Positions 23,324 through 34,805 of a stretch of DNA of 64,000 nt are shown one piece after another (position 1 is the first letter of the stretch; every line of letters begins with the position of its first letter). Origin of the DNA: Monocercomonoides exilis (lineage: Eukaryota > Preaxostyla > Oxymonadida > Polymastigidae). The position numbers and the translations under genes were made by a program. The notes beneath the pieces were generated by a model that had not been told where the DNA came from, did not search any database, and was given only the letters and a program-made list of their open reading frames with translations. The stretch spans positions 126,501-190,500 of the forward strand of contig LSRY02000051.1 of the NCBI GenBank assembly GCA_001643675.2, in the 5' to 3' direction.

Positions 23324-23580
23324 TGGGTGATCACTTTTGAAATCACAACTTTTTTTCTGGGTGTTGTATTCAAAAAGATCTTTTGTAAATGGCTTGAAAA
23401 ATATTATTTTCATTCTTTTTGATTTGCAATTGTGACAAAATCAAACGTTTGAAATGCATTCATGACAATTATTTTGTGGACTGTGCAATCACTTTTCAAT
23501 GTTCACCTTCAAAATTACTAAACATATTTTCTGACTAAAAAATGTGACAAAAGAAATGTGATTCCAAAAATAATCACCCA
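23324..23580. mobile_element. MITE family 1, copy 2 (257 bp)
   Basis: Ends are TGGGTGATCACTTTTGAAAT on the left and CCAAAAATAATCACCCA on the right. The reverse complement of its left 40 bp (ACACCCAGAAAAAAAGTTGTG then the terminus) matches the right ends of the other copies, so the inverted repeats extend to roughly 40 bp. Internal sequence has diverged. Non-coding. Confidence 0.75.
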
Positions 23581-24757
23581 TATTATTTTTATCATCCACT
23601 TTTTCTTAGCATTTTGTGATTAATAAAGTTTGCAATTGATTGAAAAAAAAAACTTCTCCAAAAAAAATGGAAAATATCAATAAGTTATTTCTCAAAGAAA
23701 TGTTTGAGATGAATACTCAACAAACAAATCTGAAAATGACATTATCACTTTTCAGTGTTAATTTTTCGTAATTCGAAGAAAACTTTCATTCCATAAATTT
23801 TTATTGAAATAACTAGATTTCTATAATCATCACACGAATTTCACGAATCATTTATAAAAAAGAGAAATATCAATGCGTTTAAATGTGATATCTCTCTAGA
23901 GAAACAAAAAAGAAAAACAAACAAGAAAAGTTGAGAATCATTAAAAATAACAGTTTGTTTTTCTGCAACAAAAATATGTGGAATCAACAATTCTTTTTAT
24001 TAAATTGGAATAATAATAATAAAAACAATAATAATCAATTTGCTCAAAAAAATATTTTAAATAAAAGATAACAAAATACGCTATTCTTTATTAACAATTA
24101 TGATTTATTTTTTTATCCGAATTTTCTGTTTTGGTAACATCTATCTATTGTAATACTTTAAAACATGCATTTGGCTCCACATCTCAGATTTTTTTTTTTA
24201 TATTTTGTATATGTGCTGTTCACCATGTGTTGACCCCATATTCGACCCTTTTTCTGCCAACTGCCCCACATCTGGCTGGATGGAATTAAAAAAAGTCGAA
24301 AAAGATCAAAAATGTGACACTCATATCTGGATTCTCAGAAGGCTCTGCAACTTCGTTTTATTTTTATTTTGGAAATTGGATTTTTCCCACACATCATACC
24401 ATAATTTATTAGAATCGCTTTGTCCGTTGTTTTTCTGCAATTTTTCAAACATGAATTTTTTTGTCATTTGCAGAAGGAATACAGATTTTAATTGCACGAG
24501 CTTTTCGTTAATTATTAACATGCATTTCATGTGTAATTCTCCAAAATAATGTCAAATATTCTTTATTGAATCATAATCAATCATTCTGACAGTATTGATA
24601 TACAAATATTATTTGTAGTTAAAAAAATCTTAATTTCATCTTTGATCAATTTTATATTTATAATAACTTCTTATATACAGAAATGTTTGTATTTAACATT
24701 TGAATTTAATAATTGTATTTAATATTTCACAAAGTTGTTTTAAATAGTTCATCGCAT

Positions 24758-27546
24758 ATGAACTGCAAGAAGAGAAGCAAAAGAGGAAGGCCGAAAAAGC
24801 GAGGGAGAGGAAGACCAAAAGTTAATGAGTATCCTTCAACCTCAATATGTCTCAAGTTACATTTATTTTATTAATATATTTCATATTTTATTGCTAATTA
24901 TTTAAGATCCAAAACACAATTGAAAGTTGTTAAAAATAAAGCAAAAATAACCATTTTTGACGATGATTACGATGAAACAAATTTCGATGAAGAAGATAAT
25001 TCAAGTGAAAGTTCATCATCTTTGTATTGTGAAGATGAAAACAAACAAGCATGTTCTTCATTTCAAGCGATGGAAAAAGTCAAAATTCGTCGTAAAAATA
25101 TGTTAATTATAAATAATGATTTACAAAACGAAAAGTATTTTGAAAAACATGAAATTCATGAAGTGTCCATTTCGTGCAGGAGAAAACAAAACAATTATTC
25201 CGACATCTTATTTTATTTGGGTCCAATGGAATTTAAATGTACTATATGTGGAGCACTGCATTTCAAATCTGAGATTCAAAGAAAGAGAAATGGAATAATA
25301 TATTTTAATGACTGTTGTAGTGGATTACACAAACCTCCAATCGATATCGATCACTTTCCAGATATTCTCCGTTCTCTTTTTAATCATGAGCATCCAGAAA
25401 GTGACAATTTTTTTTGAAAACATCAGAAAAATTAACTGTTTACTTGCTTGCGGTTCTTTTTATGCAGAAACACCAGATTATTTCTCCATGCAATTCACTA
25501 TTAAAGGAGAAACGAAGAGAAGAGCCTATCCTATGAAGTCATTAAGTTATGATGATCCAAAATTTGGTCAAGTTTATATTCTTGACACAGAAGAAGCAAC
25601 TGAAAAATTCAAAAGAAACACACATAATAAGCGAGTTTCTTTTAATCTATTTTCTTCTCTATTTCAATGGTTCCGAAATTCTAATCCATTTGCAAAAAGC
25701 TATGAAATGATGAATGATGTTTACTCAAAGGAGCGGAAAAAGGCAATTGAAATGGGAAGAAAAATGAAAAAAGTTTGCCTCACTTTTGATCCAGAAGGCA
25801 GAAAACTTGGGAAAGAGTTTGCTGCTCCGCAATCGAACGAAGTTGCTGCAGTATTCGTCAGTGACGATGGACTGCCTCCTGTGCAGCGATTAACCATATA
25901 TGCTGAAGAAAACAAGTTGTCAACTATTTCCATGAACGATCCTTTGTGTGATCCACTTATTTATCCTTTGTTCTTTCCAAATGGAGAAGTTTACGAAGAC
26001 GATAAAAAGGAGAAAGACAAAAAAGAAGAAAATTCATCAAATGATGATGAAGTTGGATTTTCAGATGAGAAACAAAGTGACAATAACAAATCGAATTCAG
26101 ATTATGAAAGTGAAATGAAAAAAAAAGAAGATCACACAAAACAAAAAAAAAAGAAGATTCAGATCAAATATTAGAACACATGCACTCAACGTAATTGCAA
26201 TCAGAAATTCATGGTCTCCAATTCATCATGGAGGGAAACTATTTCAACAATATATTGTGGATTCATTCTGTCGAATCGAAGGAATGAAGACTTTGCACTA
26301 TCATACACACCAACAGCAAATGTTTGGAGGTTATTGTAATCAATTGAATGATGCGTTAAACAGCAATGATTTAGATGTTGATACTCATTCATCCTCTCCC
26401 TCTTCCCCATCTTCCTCATCTTCTGTGAATCAAAAAATGTTGTTGGGAAGAAGAATAATACTTCCTTCCTCATTTGTTGGAAGTCCCCGATTGTCAAAAC
26501 AATGCTATATGGACGCCATGAGCATTGTATCAAAATATGGAAAGCCAGATATCTTCATGACATTCACGTGCAATCCAAAATGGTCTGAAATAATCGAGAA
26601 CATCGCTTCACCTCACATATACCAAGCGGATAGGCCAGATCTAATTGCTAGAGTGTTCAAACTCAAGCTGGACGAATTAATGAGAGACATAAAGAAGGGA
26701 ATACCATTCGGTACACTCAAAGCATATGTATATAAAATTGAGTTTCAGAAAAGGGGACTCCCGCATTGCCATTTGCTTCTCACTTTGAATGATCAAAACG
26801 AACTAAGAACATCAGAGGATATTGATAAATGCATATGTGCAGAAATTCCCCCTCTCAGTGAAGATGGATCAAATAATAATTTGAGAGAAATAGTATTGAG
26901 GCATATGGTTCATGGACCATGTGGGCTCGATAAACCAAATGCCCAATGAATGGCTGATGGAAAGTGTCAAAAGCGTTTTCCGAAACAATTTTGTGAAGAA
27001 ACAACCAAGGATAGACAAGGTTTTATTAAATACAAAAGAAGAAAAGGTGAAGTGGTCATTTTAAACAAAAAAGAAATTGATAATAGATGGATTATTTCGT
27101 ACAATCCCTACCTGCTTCGAAAGTTCAATGCACATATCAACGTTGAAATATGTTCCTCAGTTTTCAGTGTGAAATATCTTTACAAATATGTGTTCAAAGG
27201 GCCAGATAGAGCATCCATGAAAATTTTGAACAAAGAAATTTCTTTAGGTTCAGATGGACCAATAACAATCACTTCCTCATCCGCATCTCCATCCGCATCG
27301 AATTCATCTTCAACGATCTCTAATTTTGAAAAGACAGAAAATGAAAAAGAAAAAAGAAAAACAGAAAAAATTGATGAAATCAGAAACTATATTGATATGA
27401 GATATGTTGGATCCCCAGAAGCATGTTGGAGGTTGTTCGAGTATTCAATGCAAAGAATGTCGCACACTGTAGTTCGTTTGGCTGTTCATCTCACTGACAA
27501 GCAGTTTGTTTTCTTTCGTTCGGGAAAAGAATATGAAGCCATGTAA
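24758..27546 (+). pseudogene. Helitron protein, N-terminal and HUH Rep part (broken)
   Basis: An ATG at 24758 opens with AT-hook-like KRGRPKKRGRGRPK; an intron is likely at 24830-24905. A Glu/Asp-rich segment and a CxxC region (CTICGALHF, CCSGLHKPP) follow. The frame shifts in the T run at about 25410-25417 (SDNFF then FENIRKINCLLACGS) and again in the A-rich tract near 26140-26175. The Rep core follows: YGKPDIFMTFTCNPKW, the HUH motif PHCHLLL at 26761-26780, then a TGA at 26947 inside the usual C-x-x-G-K-C-x-K-x-F-P-K segment. The Tyr motif region KYLYKYVFKG (about 27170-27200) is intact. A TAA at 27544 ends this piece just before the conserved TTLTAFF. Confidence 0.88.
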
Positions 27547-27588
27547 AATGCACAACACAGAGATACAACTCTGACTGCCTTTTTTAAA

Positions 27589-29639
27589 TTGAATGCTGAC
27601 AGTCAAAAGAAATATGGAGAGAACATTTCGGATGATCCCCATGATTCAAGATCTTTGACATATTCAGATGTTGGAAGCAAATTCATTTTCGACAAAAAAA
27701 TTTATTCCTGGAAATATCGAAGTTACAAATCAAAAATAGTCACAAGGTTGTACACTGTCAGTCCAAGAGATCAAGAAAGATATTATCTTCGCCTGCTGCT
27801 TTTGAATGTCAAAGGTCCAACTTCTAATGAGTATCTGAAAACATTCGACAACCACATTCATAACACTTTTAAGGAAGCCGCAGCATCCAGAGGTTTGTTG
27901 TCAGAAGATTTAAACTGGGATCAATGTTTAGAAGAAGTTGCCTCAGTTGGATCGCCAAATCAACTCCGAAGGGTATTCGCACAAATTCTGCTGTTCAACA
28001 ATGTTGTGAATCCAGAGGTGTTGTGGAAGAAATTCAAAAAGAATATGTCCGAAGATTATTTGATGAAAGGAGATGAGGAAAATTCCGCTTATGCAAAAGC
28101 TTACTACGATATATACTTTTTATTTCGTTCCGAAAATAAAAATCTTGAAGATCTGATATCTGCCCCTCCCGGACCTACACCCATAAAATGCATTGATGAT
28201 TTATCGCAAGATGATCACATGTTTCTTGCTTCAAGAAATATTCCTTTGTTAAATGAAAAACAAAAGGAGGCGTTTGAGAGTATCAAAGAAAGCATCCTGA
28301 GTTCATCCAGAGGTTCAACAGAATGCAATTGTCATTTTTTGGATTGACCCGGTGGAAGCGGAAAAACTTTTCTATATAATGTTATTTACCATCATTTGTC
28401 TGCTCATTCAGTTGAATGTCAATGTGTTGCTTGGACTGGGATCGCTGCCACTTTGCTTCCAAAAGGGAAAACAGTTCACTCTCTTTTTCGTCTTCCTGTG
28501 CCCATTGAGGAACATAATGCAATTTCTCTAATGGAACTGAATTCAGAAGAAGCCCGATCATTAAGAAAAGTGAAATGTGTTATTTGGGATGAGGCACCAA
28601 TGGCACCGAAAAATGCATTAACTGCTATCAGTATTCTTCTTCAAGATTAACATGAGAACAAGAATTTTTTTGGAGGAGTTTTGATGGTTTTGGGAGGAGA
28701 TTTTAGGCAACTTCCACCCGTGGAAAGAGGAGGAGGAAGGAAAGAAATGATTTCTTGCAGTATCAAGAGTTGTGATTTATGGAGTTCATTTGAGGTCCAT
28801 TCCCTATCAACAAACATGCGAACAGGAGCAGATACAGCATTTGCAAGCTTTCTCAGAAAAGTTGGTGATGGTGATATATCGATCATGGATGAAAACAAAA
28901 AAATTGATGTCTCATGGTGGAGAATAAATGAGGATCAACTTATTCAAAGCGTGTTCGGAAACAAATTCAACGAAGTGGAAGAAATAAAAATGATGAAAGA
29001 TCGTTGTATATTATGCACAAAAAACGATGACACATTTGAAGTGAATAGTCAAATTCTTGATCTAATTAATTCAGAATCTAGAACATATACCAGTGCAGAT
29101 TCAGCAGAGTTCGAAGATCCCAATGACGATTTCACATCATTTAGTATTGAATATCTAAATTCACTGATTTATTCTGGATTGCCACCGCACCAGCTTCGTT
29201 TAAAGGTTGGAGCAATTGTTATTCTTCTCAGAAATTTGGATCTCGCAAATGGCCTTTGCAACGGAACAAGGCGAATAGTGGAGCAACTGGTGAAGCAGTG
29301 TATAAGATGCAATCCAATTTCGTATTCATTTGATAAAAATTCTTCAGTAATTCTTGCTCCAATACTGACAACATCCAGAGATAGGACGCTGCCATTTTGT
29401 CTCAAACGCCTGCAGATCCCGGTTCGTGTTTCTTTCGCTATGACCATTAACAAAGCGCAAGGGCAATCTTTTTCACACGTTGGGTTGTATCTTCCAAACC
29501 CAGTTTATTCTCATGGTCAACTGTATGTTGCCATGAGCAGATGTCATTACAGCAAAAATTTATACATTGCACTCCCTCATAAGAGAGAATATCAACAAAA
29601 CAAGATTGTAAACATCGTATATAATGAATTAATTCAATA
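27589..29639 (+). pseudogene. Helitron PIF1-type helicase part (broken)
   Basis: Continues the Helitron polyprotein. A TGA at 28345 sits directly before the Walker A motif PGGSGKTF (28348-28371). Walker B reads VIWDEAPMA (about 28580-28605), and a TAA at 28648 follows LLQD. Then come GGDFRQLPPV (motif III), LSTNMR (motif IV-like), NKAQGQSFSHVGLYLP and QLYVAMSRC (motifs V-VI), and the end at 29637-29639. The helicase would unwind DNA during rolling-circle-like transposition. With two nonsense codons this copy cannot make a full enzyme. Confidence 0.88.
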
Positions 29640-31520
29640 ACCAACTGTTTTCATCAACGCATTTCCGAAATCATACTTTTTGAAGGTTTGTGTTATTAAA
29701 TTTTATTTGATGCATAATAAATAATTTCATTGTTTATTTAATAAATAGCAATTTTTTCCACTATAAAATTTCCATATTTCTTTTTTTTCTTTCTGATCCA
29801 TGACTTTTTTCATTCACAAATGATAAATATAAGTTTGATCAATTAAATATATTGTTTTTATGAAGAAAAAAAGCAAAACATAAAAAATAAACAAATTATG
29901 ATACATACAAAAACCAATATCAACTTTTTAAGAAAAAATATGAGTTAATTTGCCTTCACATAATGAGAAAGAAAGGATTTTGCATTTGTTAATTCCAACG
30001 CAGTGAAAAATTTTGTGTTTAATCATGAAAATACAACATCATTTAATTTTATCAGTTCTTTGTTGCAATTGCTGTTGTTGATTTTCAATTATCACGGTAT
30101 TGTTCAATTATTGTTTTCACATCATTTATGCTATCAGATAATTGTTACGAAAAAACAATTTTTTTTCTTCATTATTTTACTTCCAAAACAAATTTTTATT
30201 TGTGACTTATGTTTGTTTATTGCATTTCTTTTGTTCATTAATTTTCTAATTAAAAAGTTTTGATATCATTCGGAAAGAAAAACATTGAATTTTTTGATTT
30301 GTGGATGACATCAAATTCGTGTTATTTTAACAAATACTTTGTCAAATAATAAAGAAAGTCACCATTTCAAAATAGTCCAATTTTCTGTTAAGTGTTTTTT
30401 CGGATAGTGGATCTTTAAGTTTCCCAATTCTTCGAATAATATTTTCTAACTTACAAGAGCAATTTCCAACAACGTAGTTATAAAATTTTCACAAGTCATC
30501 TTTGCTATTATTTTTTTTGGAAAAATCGAAAAAAAAGCTGATTTTTTTAAAATAAACAGTTTTTCATTGAAATAATGTGAATTTATAGAAAAATCACAAA
30601 ATATTAAATGAATATTTAAAGATAATATGAAATTCCAAAAACAACATAAACATAACATCAAAAAAAAAACCAATTAACTTTAAATGTTCTAATCTTTCAT
30701 TAATTATGAAGAAACACAATGAAAAACTACAAATTGACTTAACATTCCAATAATTTTATGAAAATCGGTTCAAATATAAGAAAAACAGATTGTAACAGCT
30801 AATTCTGTTGAAAATGAATTTAATATTGAAAAAATATAATATAGAATGAAAGATACATACATTCACTTCATTTTATTTAATTCCCGAAGTGTGATCACAA
30901 GCACTCACCTTTTTGCACCTTCTTCATGCAGCTGAAAATTCAATGGATAAAATGTGCGTTTTGATTATCAACAAATGTATCAAAGCAACATACTGCAATT
31001 AAAAACATGTAACGTACACACAAATTTCACTAAAAATACTTAATTGACAAAAAAAAAACACTTTAAACGTTTTCATAGATAAAATATTATTATTATGGGA
31101 TGATGTGATCAATTTTTATTTTTTTCAACTTTTAAAAATTTTTCAATTTATAGTATTAAAAGTGTATAATAATCATATATAAAATAAATTTGACTGTTTA
31201 AAATCAAATAAAATCTTCAATTTCAGTATTTTTTATCATTTTGAAAAGACTTGAAAAGTTTCATAGAGAATTCTATCATTTTTTTTTTCAATAAATAATT
31301 AAATAGCTGCAACTAACAAATAAACGTGTTTAGCAATTATTGAAATGCAAAATGTTATATTTTCTTTAATTCATCTTCCAAAAATTTTAATTTGAAAAAA
31401 TGTTTGTAAAAAATTTTTTTTCACAATATTATTTATATCTTCTAAATATTTAATACATTTGTTTTTTTAAACAAAACCAAAATTCTAATGTTATATTTCA
31501 CATACAAAAAATGACAAATA
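29640..31520. other. AT-rich intergenic region after the Helitron
   Basis: 1.9 kb of AT-rich, A- and T-run sequence with no supportable gene or repeat. The 3' terminus of the Helitron probably lies in its first few hundred bases, but I could not pick a hairpin with confidence. Confidence 0.5.
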
Positions 31521-31944
31521 CCATGGGTGCTTAACCCGCACCCTGGTGCCAAACCCGCCCCCCTGCAAATTTCTTGAAAATCGAGATATTTATTTTTGCT
31601 TTTCACAGTTGTTCATTGATAGTGAATTTGCTTGAAACTTGTTTTAAAAAATATTATATTTTATTTTTTTTAATGAAAAGACTTTCAAAAAATTGGATTT
31701 ATAATATTTTAATTTGGAAAAGAACTTTATCTATATTTACTGAAAAAGAAAAAAAGAAGAGTTCAAAAAATATGTACATGCTTGTTTGTTAATGTGTTTT
31801 CAAATATCTTTATTAGGTTTTTGGATTTGAATTATTCAGCAACAAATTTCGCTTTTTATTTTATTGATCAATTCCATTAAAATGTGAAAAACGAATCGAA
31901 AGTTCAGTAGCTGCATTGATAGAGGTTTGTGAAAATTGTTTCAA
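31521..31944 (+). repeat. Left inverted-repeat arm, 424 bp
   Basis: Left arm of the foldback element. Its outermost about 65 bp are GC-rich (short GGTGC and CCCGC blocks) in an AT-rich setting, which suggests transposase-binding sites near the tip. The homology with the right arm stops after GTGAAAATTGTTTCAA. Confidence 0.88.
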
Positions 31945-33301
31945 ATGGTTTTCAATGATAACTTGCTTTTATTATATAAAATGTTGGTTATTTAATGTTA
32001 TTATCGACGTATACGATTACTTTAATTGATTTATGGTACATTAATATTTGATTGGCGATAGAAATGTTTTTTGTTTTATTTTATAACTTTTTTTAAATGA
32101 AGATAATTATTTTCATAATTTTCAAACACCTTTATTTTAATTCACTTTATTATTTTTATGTTTTTGAAATCAAATTTCGAATTGTTGTTTATCACTGATC
32201 AGGAAACATTCTGCAACTTTCAATATTATCATCAAAATTTCATCTTATCATTGGCTTGTTGAAAGTATTTATCATGTGAATAATTTCAAATCGCGTGTGT
32301 TTTCCAAATTTCAAATTACCTTAAATATTAGTGATCATGCAACTGAATGTGACTGAATTGTCACAAATGCAGATTTTTCATTTGAAAATTGTTATTTTAT
32401 TTATTAAACATATTTTCATTTGTCAGTTCATATACTTTTCTTTTCATTTCACTTGTATTTTACAGTTCTTTTCTATTCATTTGTTTGTAAAATTTTGCTT
32501 TTGATAAGCAAAGACAATCAAATCATATCATTCAAATTTCTTGAAACAATTTAATATTTATCATTCTTAAATAATGATTTGCAAAAAACATTTGTTGCCA
32601 AGGATAAACGTATTTTCATGAAAATTGTGAGCTAATTTTCATATTGAACTATTTTTTACAACATTTTGGAAATTTTTCACATTTTTCAAGTTATATCGAT
32701 GAATGACTTATTTATTTTTCTTCTAATTATATTTTTTTTCTGTTATCATCCTTATTGAAAAAAGCAATTTCATTTTTTCAGTGAGATTATCATTTCGAAT
32801 ACGACAGTTCAAATTAAATATAACTCGGTTATGAAATGAATACCAAATCAAAGATTAAAAGTATTTCATCACAATAATTGTTTAATAATTGCTATTCTGA
32901 AAACAACAGTTTTGTTAAGAAAATATCATTAAAAACAAAAAGCTCATAATTTGCAAATCTGACATCTTTGTGACAAGTGAATAAAACATTCATATGCGCA
33001 ACAACATTTATACGCAGAACGTAAATAACAATTTTGAAAACAATAAAATAACCAAAAATAATCGTCAAAAAAATTAATATCACCAAAACTCACAAAAGAA
33101 AAATATTAGAACTTGACCAACATCAACAATAAATATGTTAAAACATTTTAACAATGGAAACAATTTATCAAATATTAAATATTCAAAACAAATTAATAAG
33201 AGAAAAAATTGGTTAAATAATTCAAATAAAAAAACAGATGAGTTATAGAACAAAATAACAAGCAATAATATATATAATACAAAGCTGTAATAGAAAACAA
33301 C

Positions 33302-33725
33302 TTGAAACAATTTTCACAAACCTCTATCAATGCAGCTACTGAACTTTCGATTCGTTTTTCACATTTTAATGGAATTGATCAATAAAATAAAAAGCGAAAT
33401 TTGTTGCTGAATAATTCAAATCCAAAAACCTAATAAAGATATTTGAAAACACATTAACAAACAAGCATGTACATATTTTTTGAACTCTTCTTTTTTTCTT
33501 TTTCAGTAAATATAGATAAAGTTCTTTTCCAAATTAAAATATTATAAATCCAATTTTTTGAAAGTCTTTTCATTAAAAAAAATAAAATATAATATTTTTT
33601 AAAACAAGTTTCAAGCAAATTCACTATCAATGAACAACTGTGAAAAGCAAAAATAAATATCTCGATTTTCAAGAAATTTGCAGGGGGGCGGGTTTGGCAC
33701 CAGGGTGCGGGTTAAGCACCCATGG
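33302..33725 (-). repeat. Right inverted-repeat arm, 424 bp
   Basis: Reverse complement of the left arm, ending in CCATGG followed by the TA duplication. I saw no mismatch in the parts compared by eye, including the whole 219-bp open frame. Confidence 0.88.
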
Positions 33726-33727
33726 TA

Positions 33728-34805
33728 TTTGTTTGTTTCATATGGTTCAACAAATGCTAACTTATGATTTTGTTGTTTGATTTTAATTATTTTTTTATCT
33801 CTTTGTCATTATAGAGTTTTTCAATTAATGTGTCAGATATTGAGTTTTGACAGCATGAATCCCCAGTTTTAACATATTTGAATTGAAATGCATGCAAAGC
33901 ACGTATTACATATCCTCTTAACATATATATGATTTTTGATCAAAAAATTTCCATAAAAAATATTTAGAAAAATTCAATTCTTTCAATTTTGTTCGAAATG
34001 ATACCAAATTGAAAGATAAATTTCACACAGTGTAGACGATGAAGCGAGCGCACGCCGGCCGCGAGGCAGGCGCACACAAACTCGTTATTATTTCCCTTCA
34101 ATTCATATCATTTCATTTTATCTATCAAAAACAATTCGTTCCACAAAAGTCCAAAAGAGTAAAATCATTTTTCATATGGGGGAAAATACAGTCTTTCAAG
34201 CTTTTTTTGCACAAAGCATGAAATATTTGCTTCATTCATAACTATTTTTCACTTTCTCAGATATCAAAATAAGCTTGATTTTCAGATCCGTAAACAAGCA
34301 TCGTAGAAATCAAAACAAATAGTTTTCGAACATTTCACGAATGACAATAAATGGACTCATTTTTATTGTATTTTTTGATTAAAACAAGTCAATGAAAAGT
34401 GCATAAATTTTCAAGGAAAATGCCTGAAATGAAAAATTTTGTCCCATATGACTATTTTGACGAAGTACAAAGAATGAAATGAAATGAAATGAAACAAAGC
34501 AAAAAATGAGATGAAAAAACGAAAACTCAAAAGAATGAATAATGAAGTGGAAAGTTTATATTGATTACCATTTTGCACAAAATGAGAAAAAAAGTAAAAT
34601 CCCGCACATGCATGCACATGACAGCTGAATATTTCCCTTGGCTGCCTGAGAAAATTCGTTTTTGAATGACTTAACCGATTTTGAATGACAATTTGGCTCA
34701 CTTGCGATAAATCATCTAAAAATGTATCGGGATTGAAAAAGAACCTTCTTGTCGGATGCAAAAGAGATTAATCATTAATTCCTGCCCAATTCCTTTTATC
34801 TTCCA
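33728..34805. other. AT-rich spacer with a GC-rich patch and a MITE
   Basis: Separates the foldback element from the 3' end of the surface-protein gene. It holds a 50-bp GC-rich patch (34035-34085) and MITE family 2 copy 2 (34173-34450). No gene is supported. Confidence 0.5.
34173..34450. mobile_element. MITE family 2, copy 2 (278 bp)
   Basis: Starts CATATGGGGGAAAATACA and ends TTTTGTCCCATATG, so the ends are inverted repeats of about 16 bp. Its reverse complement matches 21855-22326, including CATTTCAGGCATTTTC near one end and CTTTCAAGCTTTTTT plus CATAACTATTTTTCACTTTCTCAGAT near the other. No coding capacity. Confidence 0.7.

Larger units (their letters stand above)
21074..24757. other. AT-rich repeat-bearing intergenic region
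   Basis: 3.7 kb without a supportable gene. It contains two copies of MITE family 1 (21368-21625, 23324-23580), one copy of MITE family 2 (21855-22326) and a short (GTT)n run near 22440. The remainder is low-complexity AT-rich sequence; the small open frames in it have no coding signature. Confidence 0.6.
24758..29639 (+). mobile_element. Decayed autonomous Helitron (Rep-helicase)
   Basis: The translated pieces, in order, give an acidic/AT-hook N-terminal region, a Helitron-like N domain, a HUH replication initiator and a PIF1-family helicase, the classic Helitron architecture. Several breaks (two frameshifts, four in-frame stops) show that this copy is dead. The open pieces are otherwise collinear and retain motifs, so decay is fairly recent. 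I could not identify the 5' TC terminus or the 3' hairpin with CTRR, so coordinates cover the coding remnant only. Confidence 0.9.
31521..33725. mobile_element. Foldback-type non-autonomous element with 424-bp inverted repeats
   Basis: The element starts CCATGGGTGCTTAACCCGC and ends with the exact inverse, flanked by TA on both sides (31519-31520 and 33726-33727), a TA target-site duplication. The arms 31521-31944 and 33302-33725 read as reverse complements; they even contain the same 72-codon open frame in opposite orientation (31574-31792 and 33454-33672). The 1.36 kb between the arms has no gene. Its first 29 bases equal those of the pogo-like transposon at 45318, so it is probably mobilised by that family's transposase. 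Arm identity suggests recent activity or gene conversion. Confidence 0.88.

Noticed and set aside
26947-28650. Reassigned stop codons (TAA/TAG as Gln, as reported for another oxymonad) explaining the Helitron stops
   Set aside because: Two of the four stops are TGA, frameshifts are also present, and the PCIF1-like (TAG), RalGAP-like (TAA) and NDPK (TAA) genes end at expected places with the standard code.
31574-31792. Identical 72-codon frames in the two arms of the foldback element (also 33454-33672)
   Set aside because: Identity follows from the inverted repeat; the peptide has no start context or domain, so the two frames serve as evidence of arm identity rather than as genes.
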